Part shown: piece by piece, positions 13,043 to 21,600 of the stretch
Position numbering within the stretch: the stretch's first letter is position 1
How the letters are laid out: each line of letters starts with the position of its first letter
Virus record (IMG/VR): IMGVR_UViG_3300037189_018990
Span: 1-22,147 of that record
DNA length: 22,147 bases
Strand: one strand, 5' to 3'
Source: a virus
Made by a program: the position numbers and the translations under genes
Notes under the pieces: model-generated
What the model saw: the letters and a program-made list of their open reading frames with translations, nothing else
Database searches by the model: none
Told to the model about the DNA's origin: nothing

Positions 13043-13416
13043 GGGGTTATAGTCTTAATTTCTAAAATTTTATTATAATATTGAGAAGGACTTGTATTTT
13101 TAATACTTACATTTTGTAGGCGTTGACTAATATTAGCATCATTTCCTGCTAAAGCTCTAAAACGATAGTCAAAATATATTACCTTTTCAAGAGGATAATT
13201 TTCTGTAAAAAACGGAATAGGTATTTCTAATATCTCTTTTACATTCTTATTACTAAGAAGAGTTAACTGAATATAGAAGTGTGCTTGTTTAAAGAGTATA
13301 AGCCTGCCTTGCTTTACTACTTTTTTACCGAGGTTAAAGACAAGACTATTTTGAAGTGAATTCGTAAAAAAGGCCTCTCCAGGATAGTTATCTATATAGG
13401 TATTTACTATTGACAT
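13039..13416 (-). CDS. Phage protein of unknown function, 125 aa
   Basis: I do not recognise this protein. It is beta-rich, with strands such as NSLVFNLGKK, GRLILFKQAHFYIQLTLLS and KEILEIPIPFF, then a YFDYRF strand and a polar segment. It has no Cys clusters, signal peptide or membrane helix. The start ATG follows the preceding gene's stop with a 2-nt gap (TAA-TT-ATG), so it is translated in a run with its neighbours (SH3-like protein, gp31, gp62). A small structural or assembly role is possible from the neighbourhood, without direct support. Confidence 0.7.
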   Translation of the reverse strand: MSIVNTYIDNYPGEAFFTNSLQNSLVFNLGKKVVKQGRLILFKQAHFYIQLTLLSNKNVKEILEIPIPFFTENYPLEKVIYFDYRFRALAGNDANISQRLQNVSIKNTSPSQYYNKILEIKTITP

Positions 13417-13418
13417 AA

Positions 13419-13808
13419 TTAGTTATTCATAAATGCCGCCTTTTGATCGGAGGACATTGGTATAAGATTTTCGTTAAAGTATTTCCAAAACTCTGTAGCA
13501 TCAGGAGATGTTTTAATAACCGATACAACATCAACATCATTACAATTTATCATTCTGTAACTTTGCATAAACACATCCCATACCGGTATTAAATTTTTTT
13601 GAGCTGGGTTATACTTCAATCCTCCGTCCCTTGGAGGGTTGTAATTAAGAATATTTCTACCTAATTGAGAATTTAAAAGTAATCTATCATTGGTGCAAAG
13701 CATTCGTCTATAATCTTTATAGCCTGCTTTCTCTATACGTCTTCTAAAGCGTACTTCAACAACGCTATTCTGTAGAAGAAGTGTTAAAGCACCAATTCCT
13801 ATTCTCAC
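13419..13808 (-). CDS. SH3-like beta-barrel (DUF2693/WYL_2-like) phage protein
   Basis: The 129-residue protein starts at a GTG that overlaps the gp31-like stop (GTGA). The pattern NSVVEVRFRRR (14-24), RRMLCTND (34-41), NLIPVWDVFMQSYRMIN (near 71-87) and VDVVSVIKT matches the small phage SH3-barrel family once called DUF2693. In that family a Cys/Thr-containing strand is followed by V-W-D-V and an aromatic-rich strand. The family has no firmly known biochemical function. The C-terminal FWKYFNENLIPMSSDQKAAFMNN is a helix pair. Related proteins beside gp31/gp62 in marine T4-like phages are my recollection, not a search result. Confidence 0.6.
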   Translation of the reverse strand: MRIGIGALTLLLQNSVVEVRFRRRIEKAGYKDYRRMLCTNDRLLLNSQLGRNILNYNPPRDGGLKYNPAQKNLIPVWDVFMQSYRMINCNDVDVVSVIKTSPDATEFWKYFNENLIPMSSDQKAAFMNN

Positions 13809-14251
13809 TGCTTCTTTTTAAGCACCTTCCTTTTAATAGGTGGTAAAACAGATGTAGCTTCAGTTTTGGGTGTAAAATTAATAGGCTCACAAATACCGAA
13901 AATTCTATTTTCGGATAAGAATACCATCATCTTACCATTCCTCTGTAGCGCTTGAAGACCTCTATCTCCAGGGAAGATAACAGTGTCTCCTTTCTTAACT
14001 GTTTTACAATCTGGACCAACTAACATAACCCTAGCAATACGCCAGGCTCTGTTATCAACAATCTGTCCAGGAAGAATAATACCATTACGGACAAGGCTCT
14101 TACCATCTTCAGCTGTATCCAAATACTCTACTGAAATAACATCTCCGAGGAGTTGAGTGATTTCATAATCCTCTGGAAGAGGAAGGTTCTTATAATCTTC
14201 AGGTGCAATGCCTTGATTCTCTTGAACAGCGTTAATTTGTTGTTGATACAT
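13805..14251 (-). CDS. 31: GroES-like co-chaperonin, T4 gp31 analogue
   Basis: T4 gp31 replaces GroES so that host GroEL can fold the major capsid protein. The GroES core is visible: LLGDVISVEYLD (34-45), a mobile-loop-like segment SLVRNGIILPGQ (52-63), ARVMLVGPDCKTVKKGDTVIFPG (73-95) and MMVFLSENRIFGI (108-120). GroES-like proteins have the same order: I/V-P-L strand, mobile loop with a hydrophobic triad, G-x-G-x-x-VKxGDxVxF. Length is 148 against 111 for T4 gp31 and 97 for GroES. The extras are an N-terminal 25 residues and a basic tail ending RKVLKKKQ. A near match to the late box (TTAAATT) lies 7 nt before the ATG. It sits next to gp62, consistent with a T4-like core block. Confidence 0.85.
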   Translation of the reverse strand: MYQQQINAVQENQGIAPEDYKNLPLPEDYEITQLLGDVISVEYLDTAEDGKSLVRNGIILPGQIVDNRAWRIARVMLVGPDCKTVKKGDTVIFPGDRGLQALQRNGKMMVFLSENRIFGICEPINFTPKTEATSVLPPIKRKVLKKKQ

Positions 14252-14261
14252 ATGATTTAAT

Positions 14262-14615
14262 TTAAGTAGTTATTTCTTTAAGTTCCAGTAATTGTTTTAT
14301 CTCTCTTTGTGAGAGCTCCATATTAGCTGCAAGTAATTCTGTCTTATTATCTTTCTCTTCCTTTTCTATTTTAACTTTTTTAATATAGTTAATTCTTGGC
14401 ATTCGACTAAGCTTAGGAAATGCTGATATAAGAAGTTTATAATGAATATTTTTATCTATATTACCAAACGAGTTAACTGTTTGGTTTATAGCACTTGCAG
14501 CTTCGTTAGAGCTAAATGATAACCAGCGATTAATAAGAAAGGGAACGTACTCTTCAACAGGTAAATCTCCTTTCTTCTTAACTAAGATATCACCTAGATA
14601 ATCAAATATTGTCAC
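14262..14615 (-). CDS. 62: Sliding-clamp loader small subunit, T4 gp62-like
   Basis: Gp62 forms one subunit of the gp44/62 clamp loader that places the gp45 clamp on DNA. The 117-residue protein begins MTIFDYLGDILVKKK and continues with PFLINRWLSFSSNEA and FPKLSRMPRINYIKK. This order (MTLFDW..., a PYMIHRFLSM-like block, then the K-rich PKKK..YIKK block) is that of the phage clamp loader A subunit family. It is shorter than T4 gp62 (187). Its C-terminus is a charged helix with KVKIEKEEKDNKTE and ELSQREIKQLLELKEI. The start is GTG, overlapping the upstream gene's TGA by 4 nt (GTGA), so translation is coupled. The large subunit gene (44) is not in the window. Confidence 0.8.
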   Translation of the reverse strand: MTIFDYLGDILVKKKGDLPVEEYVPFLINRWLSFSSNEAASAINQTVNSFGNIDKNIHYKLLISAFPKLSRMPRINYIKKVKIEKEEKDNKTELLAANMELSQREIKQLLELKEITT

Positions 14616-15199
14616 GCAATAACTTTAGCAGTTGCAACGAATACGTCTTGAGCAATAGCATTAAACATATTAATAGCGTCAGCCATAAAAGCTGTAGCAG
14701 CCTCTTCAGTAAGGTGAGTAGAGTAAGCGAAGTCTGGAGCCTTTGTACCTGCTTCGATATTAACACCTACATGAATCATTACTGCTCCGTTCTTCCTAGT
14801 AGCGATAGATACTGAAGCCTTCTTATACTCTTCCCCATCCTTTACCATAATGTCATCTCCATCTACATAACCTTCCTTCTGCAAATATTTTGTACAGAGA
14901 AGAGACCCGAGCTGGGCATTATACAAGCGCTGAAAACAAACTCCTGCAAAGAGATCAATATTAGGAATCTCGATTAGAAGATTAATAGCATTATCAGAGT
15001 AAATGTAATCATGATTGATTGAATCTTCCAAGTCAATAAGGTTAGTAGTAACTTCCATTGGAGCTACAAATGCTACAATATTACCTAGAGCACGGACTTG
15101 CTTCTTATAAAACTTATAAGCAAATCGATCATGGAGTACAGCTCCATCATAGTAGTCACATCCGGTTACATTCTTTAGTTGTTCACGATTAATAATCAT
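14612..15199 (-). CDS. DUF366-like conserved protein
   Basis: The 195-residue protein has CDYYDGAVLHDRFAYKFY (14-31), then GNIVAFVAPMEVTTNLIDLEDS (39-60), then INLLIEIPNIDLFAGVCFQRL. This recalls DUF366: YYDG..L..HWAY-type opening, GDSIVAF.GP.DV and the L-I/V-DLED motif. DUF366 proteins occur in archaea and bacteria and have no established reaction that I can state. The His/Asp/Glu conserved residues suggest an enzyme. The C-terminal part is alanine-rich and helical. It is coupled to gp62 downstream by a 4-nt GTGA overlap. Upstream of its ATG is TATAAT, 11 nt away, without a convincing -35. Family membership is from memory and moderate. Confidence 0.6.
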   Translation of the reverse strand: MIINREQLKNVTGCDYYDGAVLHDRFAYKFYKKQVRALGNIVAFVAPMEVTTNLIDLEDSINHDYIYSDNAINLLIEIPNIDLFAGVCFQRLYNAQLGSLLCTKYLQKEGYVDGDDIMVKDGEEYKKASVSIATRKNGAVMIHVGVNIEAGTKAPDFAYSTHLTEEAATAFMADAINMFNAIAQDVFVATAKVIA

Positions 15200-15223
15200 A
15201 TATCTATATTATAGTCTTTATTT

Positions 15224-15898
15224 TTATTTGCAATAAACACTCTTAAATTTTTTATTTGAGTCCTCCCAATCCTGGGTAAGCATTGAGTCTCCTAATCCGT
15301 AATGAATAACATTAATGGGCATAACTCCCATTGTCACATTATGCTTTTGACATTCCAGAGCAAAAGCTAAATCGTAGTGATGAAAGTTAAACTCTTCATT
15401 AAAACGAGCACCTGTTGTTAAGATCTGTTCAACGTTAACGGCAATAAACAAACCATCTAAAGCAGTTACTTGACCGACTGTAGGACCGAAAGTTGTACAC
15501 CAAACATTATTATCTTTAATGTGTCGAACTTCTCCTAAGAAGTCTTTTCTTTCCCCCATTAAGTGCCAGGCTGTCTTATCTGCTTTTAAGTTAAGAGACT
15601 TAGTGCCTGCAAGACCGGTTACGGTGTAAGGAGACTTATTAAGATGCTCAACAAGAAACAACGTATCGATAATGAGGTCATCATGAACAAATAATACAAT
15701 CTTATCAGAATTTTCATCGGTAATGTATTTGTTATACACTGTTGACAATCCTTCTTTGTTATCTTTAACAACAGTAAAATCAAATGTTTCTGAACTATAC
15801 ATGTCGTATAGTTTATTGATTGATTTACAAATTGGTCTCTTCTTAAATTCTTCTTCTGTTTTAGCTTTTGTTGCTGTTACTAGTAATACTTGCTTCAT
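15224..15898 (-). CDS. Glycosyltransferase, GT-A/family 2-like
   Basis: The 224-residue protein opens with a beta-strand MKQVLLVTATKA. It has an N-terminal RPICKSINKLYD segment, FTVVKDNKEGLSTVYNKYI (41-59) as the nucleotide-sugar acceptor strand-helix, and IVLFVHDDLIID (67-78), where HDD is the DxD-type metal site. GLAG and ALDGLFIAVN follow, then RFNEEFNFHHYDLAFALECQ, typical of the acceptor-side helix with a conserved E/D. VIHYGLGDS near the end resembles the H.. motif of the Glyco_tranf_2_5 family. Donor and acceptor are unknown; phage virion proteins, DNA or host surface are all possible. Its ATG overlaps the TGA of the glutamine amidotransferase gene (ATGA), so the two are translated together. 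Confidence 0.78.
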   Translation of the reverse strand: MKQVLLVTATKAKTEEEFKKRPICKSINKLYDMYSSETFDFTVVKDNKEGLSTVYNKYITDENSDKIVLFVHDDLIIDTLFLVEHLNKSPYTVTGLAGTKSLNLKADKTAWHLMGERKDFLGEVRHIKDNNVWCTTFGPTVGQVTALDGLFIAVNVEQILTTGARFNEEFNFHHYDLAFALECQKHNVTMGVMPINVIHYGLGDSMLTQDWEDSNKKFKSVYCK

Positions 15899-16533
15899 AG
15901 ATTGTAAGGGTTATCGTACTTAAACGACAGCTCATCTACTTGCAATAGTTCATCATTGTAAAGCCAAAATACTACACCATCATCTTCAACAGAACGAGAA
16001 CCTTCAAAAGGAACAGATGAGAAGCTATTACTATCAACGTGAAGTGAAGAACCAGCCTTTACTATCTTTAGATTGTTCTGATCGTGATCGTAAATCCAAC
16101 ACGTAAGTAATCCTTCATACAGTTCAAACGTCTTTTTTAAATCTCCTTTATTGACGTACAAGTGATAAGGAATGATAGAACTATCAACTACAAATTCTGG
16201 ACTTTCAGGAAAGCTTTTAAAGTTCGTTATAATACCATTGTGTGCTACATAATAACTATCAAATTCAAAAGGATGACATGTACTATCTGAATACGGCTCT
16301 TTAGAATTAGTAGGAGCTCTAGAATGAAAAAGATAATATAACGGATCACTAACATCAAGAACTAACTCTTTGAGTAATTCTTCTTTAGTAAAAGGTTCTT
16401 TTTGCTTCTTTAAACAAACATTATTATCTTTATCAAAAGCTAAAAACCCGGAAGAGAAGTACCCTCGCTTAAGATTCTTTTCATAGAGATCAAAAGCTTT
16501 ATCAAAGTTAGAGCTACCAGCTATTCCGCACAT
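15895..16533 (-). CDS. Stand-alone class II glutamine amidotransferase (Ntn hydrolase)
   Basis: The domain releases ammonia from glutamine using an N-terminal Cys nucleophile. Cys2 in MCGIAG is exposed after Met removal. The binding and oxyanion residues are in place: HSRAPTN with Arg72, VAHNGIITNF with Asn99 and Gly100, and VVDSSII with Asp117. It is 212 residues, just the glutaminase domain, without the sugar isomerase, phosphoribosyltransferase or synthetase domain of GlmS, PurF or AsnB. The ammonia acceptor must be another protein or the protein has other use. The coupled glycosyltransferase downstream suggests amino-sugar or glycan chemistry, by inference. The 3' gap before the beta-propeller gene is 35 nt and holds no clear terminator. 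ATG is chosen because it places Cys at position 2. Confidence 0.88.
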   Translation of the reverse strand: MCGIAGSSNFDKAFDLYEKNLKRGYFSSGFLAFDKDNNVCLKKQKEPFTKEELLKELVLDVSDPLYYLFHSRAPTNSKEPYSDSTCHPFEFDSYYVAHNGIITNFKSFPESPEFVVDSSIIPYHLYVNKGDLKKTFELYEGLLTCWIYDHDQNNLKIVKAGSSLHVDSNSFSSVPFEGSRSVEDDGVVFWLYNDELLQVDELSFKYDNPYNL

Positions 16534-16568
16534 TTATCATATATTAAATGATAAACGAATTAAATCAA

Positions 16569-17513
16569 CTACCAGTTAATACCGTCATTTGAATAAGCTG
16601 TTTGGGAGGTATTATACGGTAATATTACAAATTTACTATTACCGTATGTTAATGCACTCATACTTTCAAACGCTGAAGTAGTGCTCCAATTAATACCGTC
16701 TGTTGAATATAAAACTGATGATCTAGAAACAGCAACAAATACTCCATTACCGTAAGTAACAAAATACCAACTAGCATTAGGTATTGTAGCAGAAGACCAA
16801 TTAATACCATCTGAAGAATATAAAGCCTGAGTACCTAAACCGACTTGTACAAATACCCCATTACCATAAGCTACAGCTCTTGAGGCTGCAGAAATACCGC
16901 TTGTTGTTGAATAGCTCCAATTAACACCATCAGTTGAATATGCTGTTTGTGTATAAGGGCCGTTAGCGGCTCCTGCGGCTATAAATTTACCGTTACCGTA
17001 AAATATAACATTCCATCCGTTATTTATTGTTGATGTTGTCCAATTAACACCGTCTGTAGAATACATGAAGGGTGTTGTACCAGATGTTCCATAACTAACA
17101 GCTACAAATTTACCGTTACCGTAAGCTACACCAGTCCAATTTGTACTAGACGATACTGTTGTCCAGTTAATACCATCATAGGAATAAGCTGTACCTGCTG
17201 GATAATACGAAACCGCAACAAACATATTATTACCGTACGTTACTGACCATAATCCCGAAATAGTTAAACTGGATGCATTTGTAATCCAGTTAATACCATC
17301 ATAGGAATAAGCAGTTGCTGTACCCTGACTAACAGCTACAAACATACCGTTACCATATACTACTGTTTTCCAGTTCGCGCTAGTTATTGTTGATTTACCG
17401 TGCAACGGGTAAGAACCAATACTACTAAAGTTGGTAGTAACAGGTCCTACCTGAGATACAGTAATGTTAAAATTAGTAGAAGGTGTACCGACTTGTGTAA
17501 TAAGATTATTCAT
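16569..17513 (-). CDS. Seven-bladed-type beta-propeller with BNR/Asp-box-like DGINW repeats
   Basis: This 314-residue protein is almost entirely repeats of about 38-42 residues: W--V-YGNG-FVAVS---T-AYS-DGINW. At least six or seven copies are visible, each with the Y-G-N-(G/N/S) turn and S-x-D-G-(I/V)-N-W at the blade end. The Asp-box motif S-x-D-x-G-x-x-W is related, and a closed propeller is the natural fold. The N-terminal 45 residues (MNNLITQVGTPSTNFNITVSQVGP) are likely an attachment arm. It ends exactly on a DGINW, so the last blade may be closed by the N-terminus. A carbohydrate-binding receptor-recognition protein on the tail is inferred. It follows the small acidic gene with a TAA-TAT-ATG junction. 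Confidence 0.8.
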   Translation of the reverse strand: MNNLITQVGTPSTNFNITVSQVGPVTTNFSSIGSYPLHGKSTITSANWKTVVYGNGMFVAVSQGTATAYSYDGINWITNASSLTISGLWSVTYGNNMFVAVSYYPAGTAYSYDGINWTTVSSSTNWTGVAYGNGKFVAVSYGTSGTTPFMYSTDGVNWTTSTINNGWNVIFYGNGKFIAAGAANGPYTQTAYSTDGVNWSYSTTSGISAASRAVAYGNGVFVQVGLGTQALYSSDGINWSSATIPNASWYFVTYGNGVFVAVSRSSVLYSTDGINWSTTSAFESMSALTYGNSKFVILPYNTSQTAYSNDGINW

Positions 17514-17516
17514 ATA

Positions 17517-17741
17517 TTAAACATCTGACTGATCAGGGAAAGATGGTTCTCCTTCAAATGGGGTTAAACTTTGAAGTAACTCCTGCCAGTCAGTCCAATA
17601 CTCACTACCTAGTTTATCAGCACTTGTAACCCAAATACCGTCTACAGTCTGTAGAGCAGTACACTTAGCACTATCATGTGCATCATTAATTGCATTAAGA
17701 GTAATCAATTGTTCGTCTGTAATTATAAGCCAGTTATTCAT
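17517..17741 (-). CDS. Small acidic protein in the tail-fibre block, 74 aa
   Basis: I do not recognise this protein. It starts MNNWLIITDEQLITLNAIND and contains Trp-rich motifs DGIWVTSADKLGSEYWTDWQELL and an acidic end EGEPSFPDQSDV. The frame is open seven codons further (to 17762), but ATG 17741 follows the stop of the LamG-like gene with a 1-nt gap (TAA-T-ATG), the junction style of this block, and MNN also begins the next gene. Size and position between tail-fibre genes suit a fibre-assembly chaperone or small virion protein, which is inference from position only. Confidence 0.65.
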   Translation of the reverse strand: MNNWLIITDEQLITLNAINDAHDSAKCTALQTVDGIWVTSADKLGSEYWTDWQELLQSLTPFEGEPSFPDQSDV

Positions 17742-17742
17742 A

Positions 17743-18630
17743 TTAGTAAGTATTTGCTCCAAAGCTTGTCATTAATGTGTTCCAGAGAGTAGTAAAGGTA
17801 GCAACCTGGGAAGCGCTCATACCTAAGGTAATAGCATAACCTCTCATATATCTACGACAGTAGAACGATGTAGATGATGCAGCCTGTTCAGCTCCTACGA
17901 ATAAACTTCTATTAGAGAAGCTAGCAGAAGAAGATACTGCAGTATTAATTTCAGTGCCATTTTGATAAAGTCGGTTTGTTCTACTTCCATTTGATGTTAA
18001 CATTAATGCTCCATCTCTACCTACACCTACATTACCTGCTCCACTCGGGGTATATTCACTAGGCAATGTTGATGAACCTATTGTACCGCCTTCGAGGGTA
18101 CCAGCGTTAACCCAACCGAGTCTTGTTGCGTTAGTAGTACCGAACTCTCCGCCATCGGAAGCTCCCATAATAACTCTTGTATTACCAGACGCTTCAGTTC
18201 CTTTAACATACGCAAACAAACCAAAATTGGATGTACTATCACTTTGTGTATTTGGGTTATATAATGTATCAAGAAATTTACCGATATTGTTAGCATCTCT
18301 AATACCAGCTGTACTACCTGTTGATATATAATCTGTTGAGGGTATAAAGTTATAGTTGGTTAAAGATAGGTTTGAAGTATTTGTTTTTAATTTAATAACA
18401 GAGTTACCAGATGAACCAAATAAATTATCAACTCCAACAAATAAGGACATATCGTTTACAAGGTTCCAAAGATTATTCTTTTTAAGATTAACAACGAACG
18501 TATTAATACTATTTCTACCGCTACTGCTTATTGAGCCTCCGTTACTGGTAACACGATTAAAATACTTTACAGCATCAATATCTCCTTGACTATCATATAT
18601 ACCAACTAAAAAATTTCTGTTGATTGCCAT
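17743..18630 (-). CDS. Tail protein with LamG/concanavalin-like C-terminal domain
   Basis: The 295-residue protein has an N-terminal part (MAINRNFLVGIYDSQGDIDAV...) and a C-terminal jelly-roll-like region: FGLFAYVKGTEASGNTRVIMGASDG, DGALMLTSNGSRTNRLYQNGTEI, then RSLFVGAEQA and a closing GYAITLGMSASQVATFTTLWNTLMTSFG. The closing segment resembles the end of phage LamG-like lectins, where a strand is followed by a helix with L(S/T)xxQ. Ser/Thr/Asn/Gly-rich composition is typical of virion tail proteins. It follows the giant adhesin immediately (TAA-TGT-ATG) and precedes the small acidic gene, so these form one block. Lectin-like binding is inferred. Confidence 0.7.
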   Translation of the reverse strand: MAINRNFLVGIYDSQGDIDAVKYFNRVTSNGGSISSSGRNSINTFVVNLKKNNLWNLVNDMSLFVGVDNLFGSSGNSVIKLKTNTSNLSLTNYNFIPSTDYISTGSTAGIRDANNIGKFLDTLYNPNTQSDSTSNFGLFAYVKGTEASGNTRVIMGASDGGEFGTTNATRLGWVNAGTLEGGTIGSSTLPSEYTPSGAGNVGVGRDGALMLTSNGSRTNRLYQNGTEINTAVSSSASFSNRSLFVGAEQAASSTSFYCRRYMRGYAITLGMSASQVATFTTLWNTLMTSFGANTY

Positions 18631-18633
18631 ACA

Positions 18634-21600
18634 TTAGAATAATTTACCTACTGCGTATATGTTATTAGACGAATCAGTATAAATTAATGCTCCTCCGTAT
18701 CCACTTGAGACACTTGAACCAGCTGCAAATATTGTTCTATTAGAAGAAAGTATAACACTATTTGAACCTGTATTCATTATAGCTACGTTAAACCCTGCTT
18801 GAAGTGTTGAAGGTATAGCAGCTGTTAGATTACTACTATTTGTATTAAAATGTAATACGTTATTATTATCAGCATTACTGAATGTCCAATTTGTTGATGT
18901 ATTAACAACGTTAACATTTACGTTACTACCGGATGCAGTTACAACACCGGCAACACTAAGTTGACCTGTTATTGCACCGCCACTTAATGGAAGATACTTT
19001 GATTGATTAGTATAAGCACTATTCCAGTTAGCACTTAAAGCACAAACTGTAGCATAAGTTGATTGCCAGTTACCGGTTAAGGCTTTAATATCAGTGCCTT
19101 GGTAATTGCTTATACCCCAGCCTGCACTAGAGCTTTGTACTATTGTATAAACAGAGTTCCAATTACCCGCTGAAAGATTTAACGCAGTAGAAGTAACGTA
19201 AGCTGTATTCCAATTAGCACTTAAAGAACAAACTGTAGCATAAGTTGATTGCCAGTTACCGGTTAAAGCTTTAATATCTGTACCTTGATAATTACTTACA
19301 CCGGTTAGATTAGAACCATCACCGTAATAGCTTAACGCACTTATAGTACCTTGAGATGAAAGATTATTAACGTATGTAAAGTTAGCTTGAGAGGCACTTA
19401 ATTTTGTACCTAATATAAAAGTATTAGCATATCCCTTTGTATCGTTGCAGCATCCTCCTAAGATAGCAGAATAATTAGATGATACAGTATTAGAACCTCC
19501 ACCAGCTATGACTGAACCTGCAATAGCGCCAGTTATAGTATTTTTACAACCTCCGTTAATGCTAGTGTTAGCAAGTGTTGCTCCGATACTAGATATTGAA
19601 TTTATAATAGCGTTACATTGACCACCGTTAATATTAGATGTTGTAAGCTGAGAACCGTAACCTAAGAAATTACCAGTACCAGAACTTATAATCTTGTTAC
19701 AATATCCTCCTCCGATACCGGAATATGTAAGAGATGTATAAACACCACTACCACTATTACAAACACAGTTTGAATTACCACCTAATATGTAAGTGTCGTT
19801 CATTACACCAGTGGAAATAATACTATTATAGCTTCCTCCAGCTATATTTACATTACAAGTAGAGGATGGTAAACCGGTATTTTTTATACAGTTACCGGCA
19901 CCACCTCCTATATTTCCATTTATAGATGCAATAATAGAGTTACCAGATCCTCCAGCAACTACAGTGTAACAACCAGATGCAATATTATTAACACCACTAC
20001 CAACACTTGAATAGCATCCTACTACAGCACCACCTAAACCTATATTGCTATTACTACCTATAGAAGGTAAAATTGAACTATTAGAAACGACTAATGTATA
20101 AGGTACGTTAGACAGATTAGATCCATCTCCGTAGTAACTTGTAGCACTAACATTACCAATAACAGTTAATTTATTATTGGGTGCTGTAGTACCAATACCG
20201 ACATTACCGGTATTAGTAATGCGCATTCTTTCATTACCGCTTAACGTTCCACCGGTAAAGAAGGTTAAATTACCTGTTGTTGCAGCAGCACCATGAACTA
20301 AATTACCGCTTGTTGCATACACATAAGAATCTCCAGCGTTAACAACATTAAATGCAGGTGCATATATATTACCATTATACTTTGTACTGGCTATACCTAA
20401 GTCAAGATAGTTAATTCCGTCATCGTTATATAACGACACGTCTGTACTAGCACTAACCCCTGCAACAGTATTTTGTATTTGATTAAAGACAGAACCGCTT
20501 GCTGCAGCTGTAATAGTAAGAGGAGAGATATTAAGAGGTGCTATTGTAGCGGTTGTACCTAAGTTAGCTGATACGGCACTAAGATTGCCCTTTACAGTTA
20601 AGTTACTACCAATATATGTACCGCTTAATGCGTTTAATGAAATAGTGTTGGCACCATTACCTGTATTGTTATTACCTGCACCGTCAGAAATAACATACTG
20701 ATTACCGCTACTAAAAGTATTATTAGCAGATATTGTAGTAGTTAATATACTACCTGCACTTACAATACCTTGTGACGAAAGATTGTTTACGTAGGTAAAA
20801 TTAGAATTAGAAGCTATTATATTAGATCCTAAAATATACGTATTAGTATAACTAGTAGAATTATTTTGACCGCCTAAAATAGCAGAGTAGCCTCCATAGG
20901 AAGTTAAAACACTGACAATAGTGGCAGAAGGATTTAATCCTGTTGCTGTTACTCCAGGCCAATAAGTACCTGTATCTAGAGTTGTACCGACATAATAAGA
21001 TATTGGTTGTTGTGCATTGTAAAATGCAGAGTTGCGTGAATCATAAATATGCTTATTACTAGAATCAAATAAGCTCCAATAATAACCAGGACCTGAATTT
21101 GATGTATGTAGATAATACCCGCTATTATCTGTCTTTGTAAATGTTGTTGATGGAGTATTTGTAGTAGCTGTGTAGGTACCATTTACAGCAGAAGTACCTG
21201 CTCCAGAAATCGTTACTGTGAAAAGATTTTTATTTATTGAATTATTTTGACCACTACTAATAAAAGAGTGACATCCTGTTGCTACGTTACAGTAGCCTCC
21301 TTCAATAATGGAATAACATCCTGATACATTATTACAGCAGCCTCCTCCAATAATGGAATAACATCCTGATACATTATTACAGCAGCCTCCAACTACAATA
21401 GAATAAATTGCAGAAGCTGTATTATTCCATCCGCCACCAACAAACGAATAATAATTAGATGCTGTATTACCTGCACCATTTACAACAGTAGAACCGCAGC
21501 AACTAGCTACATTACCAGAACCACCACCAATAAACGAGCAATGACCGGAAGCAGTATGACCTGCTCCACCGACTATTGCTGAAAAATTACCGGTAGCTGA

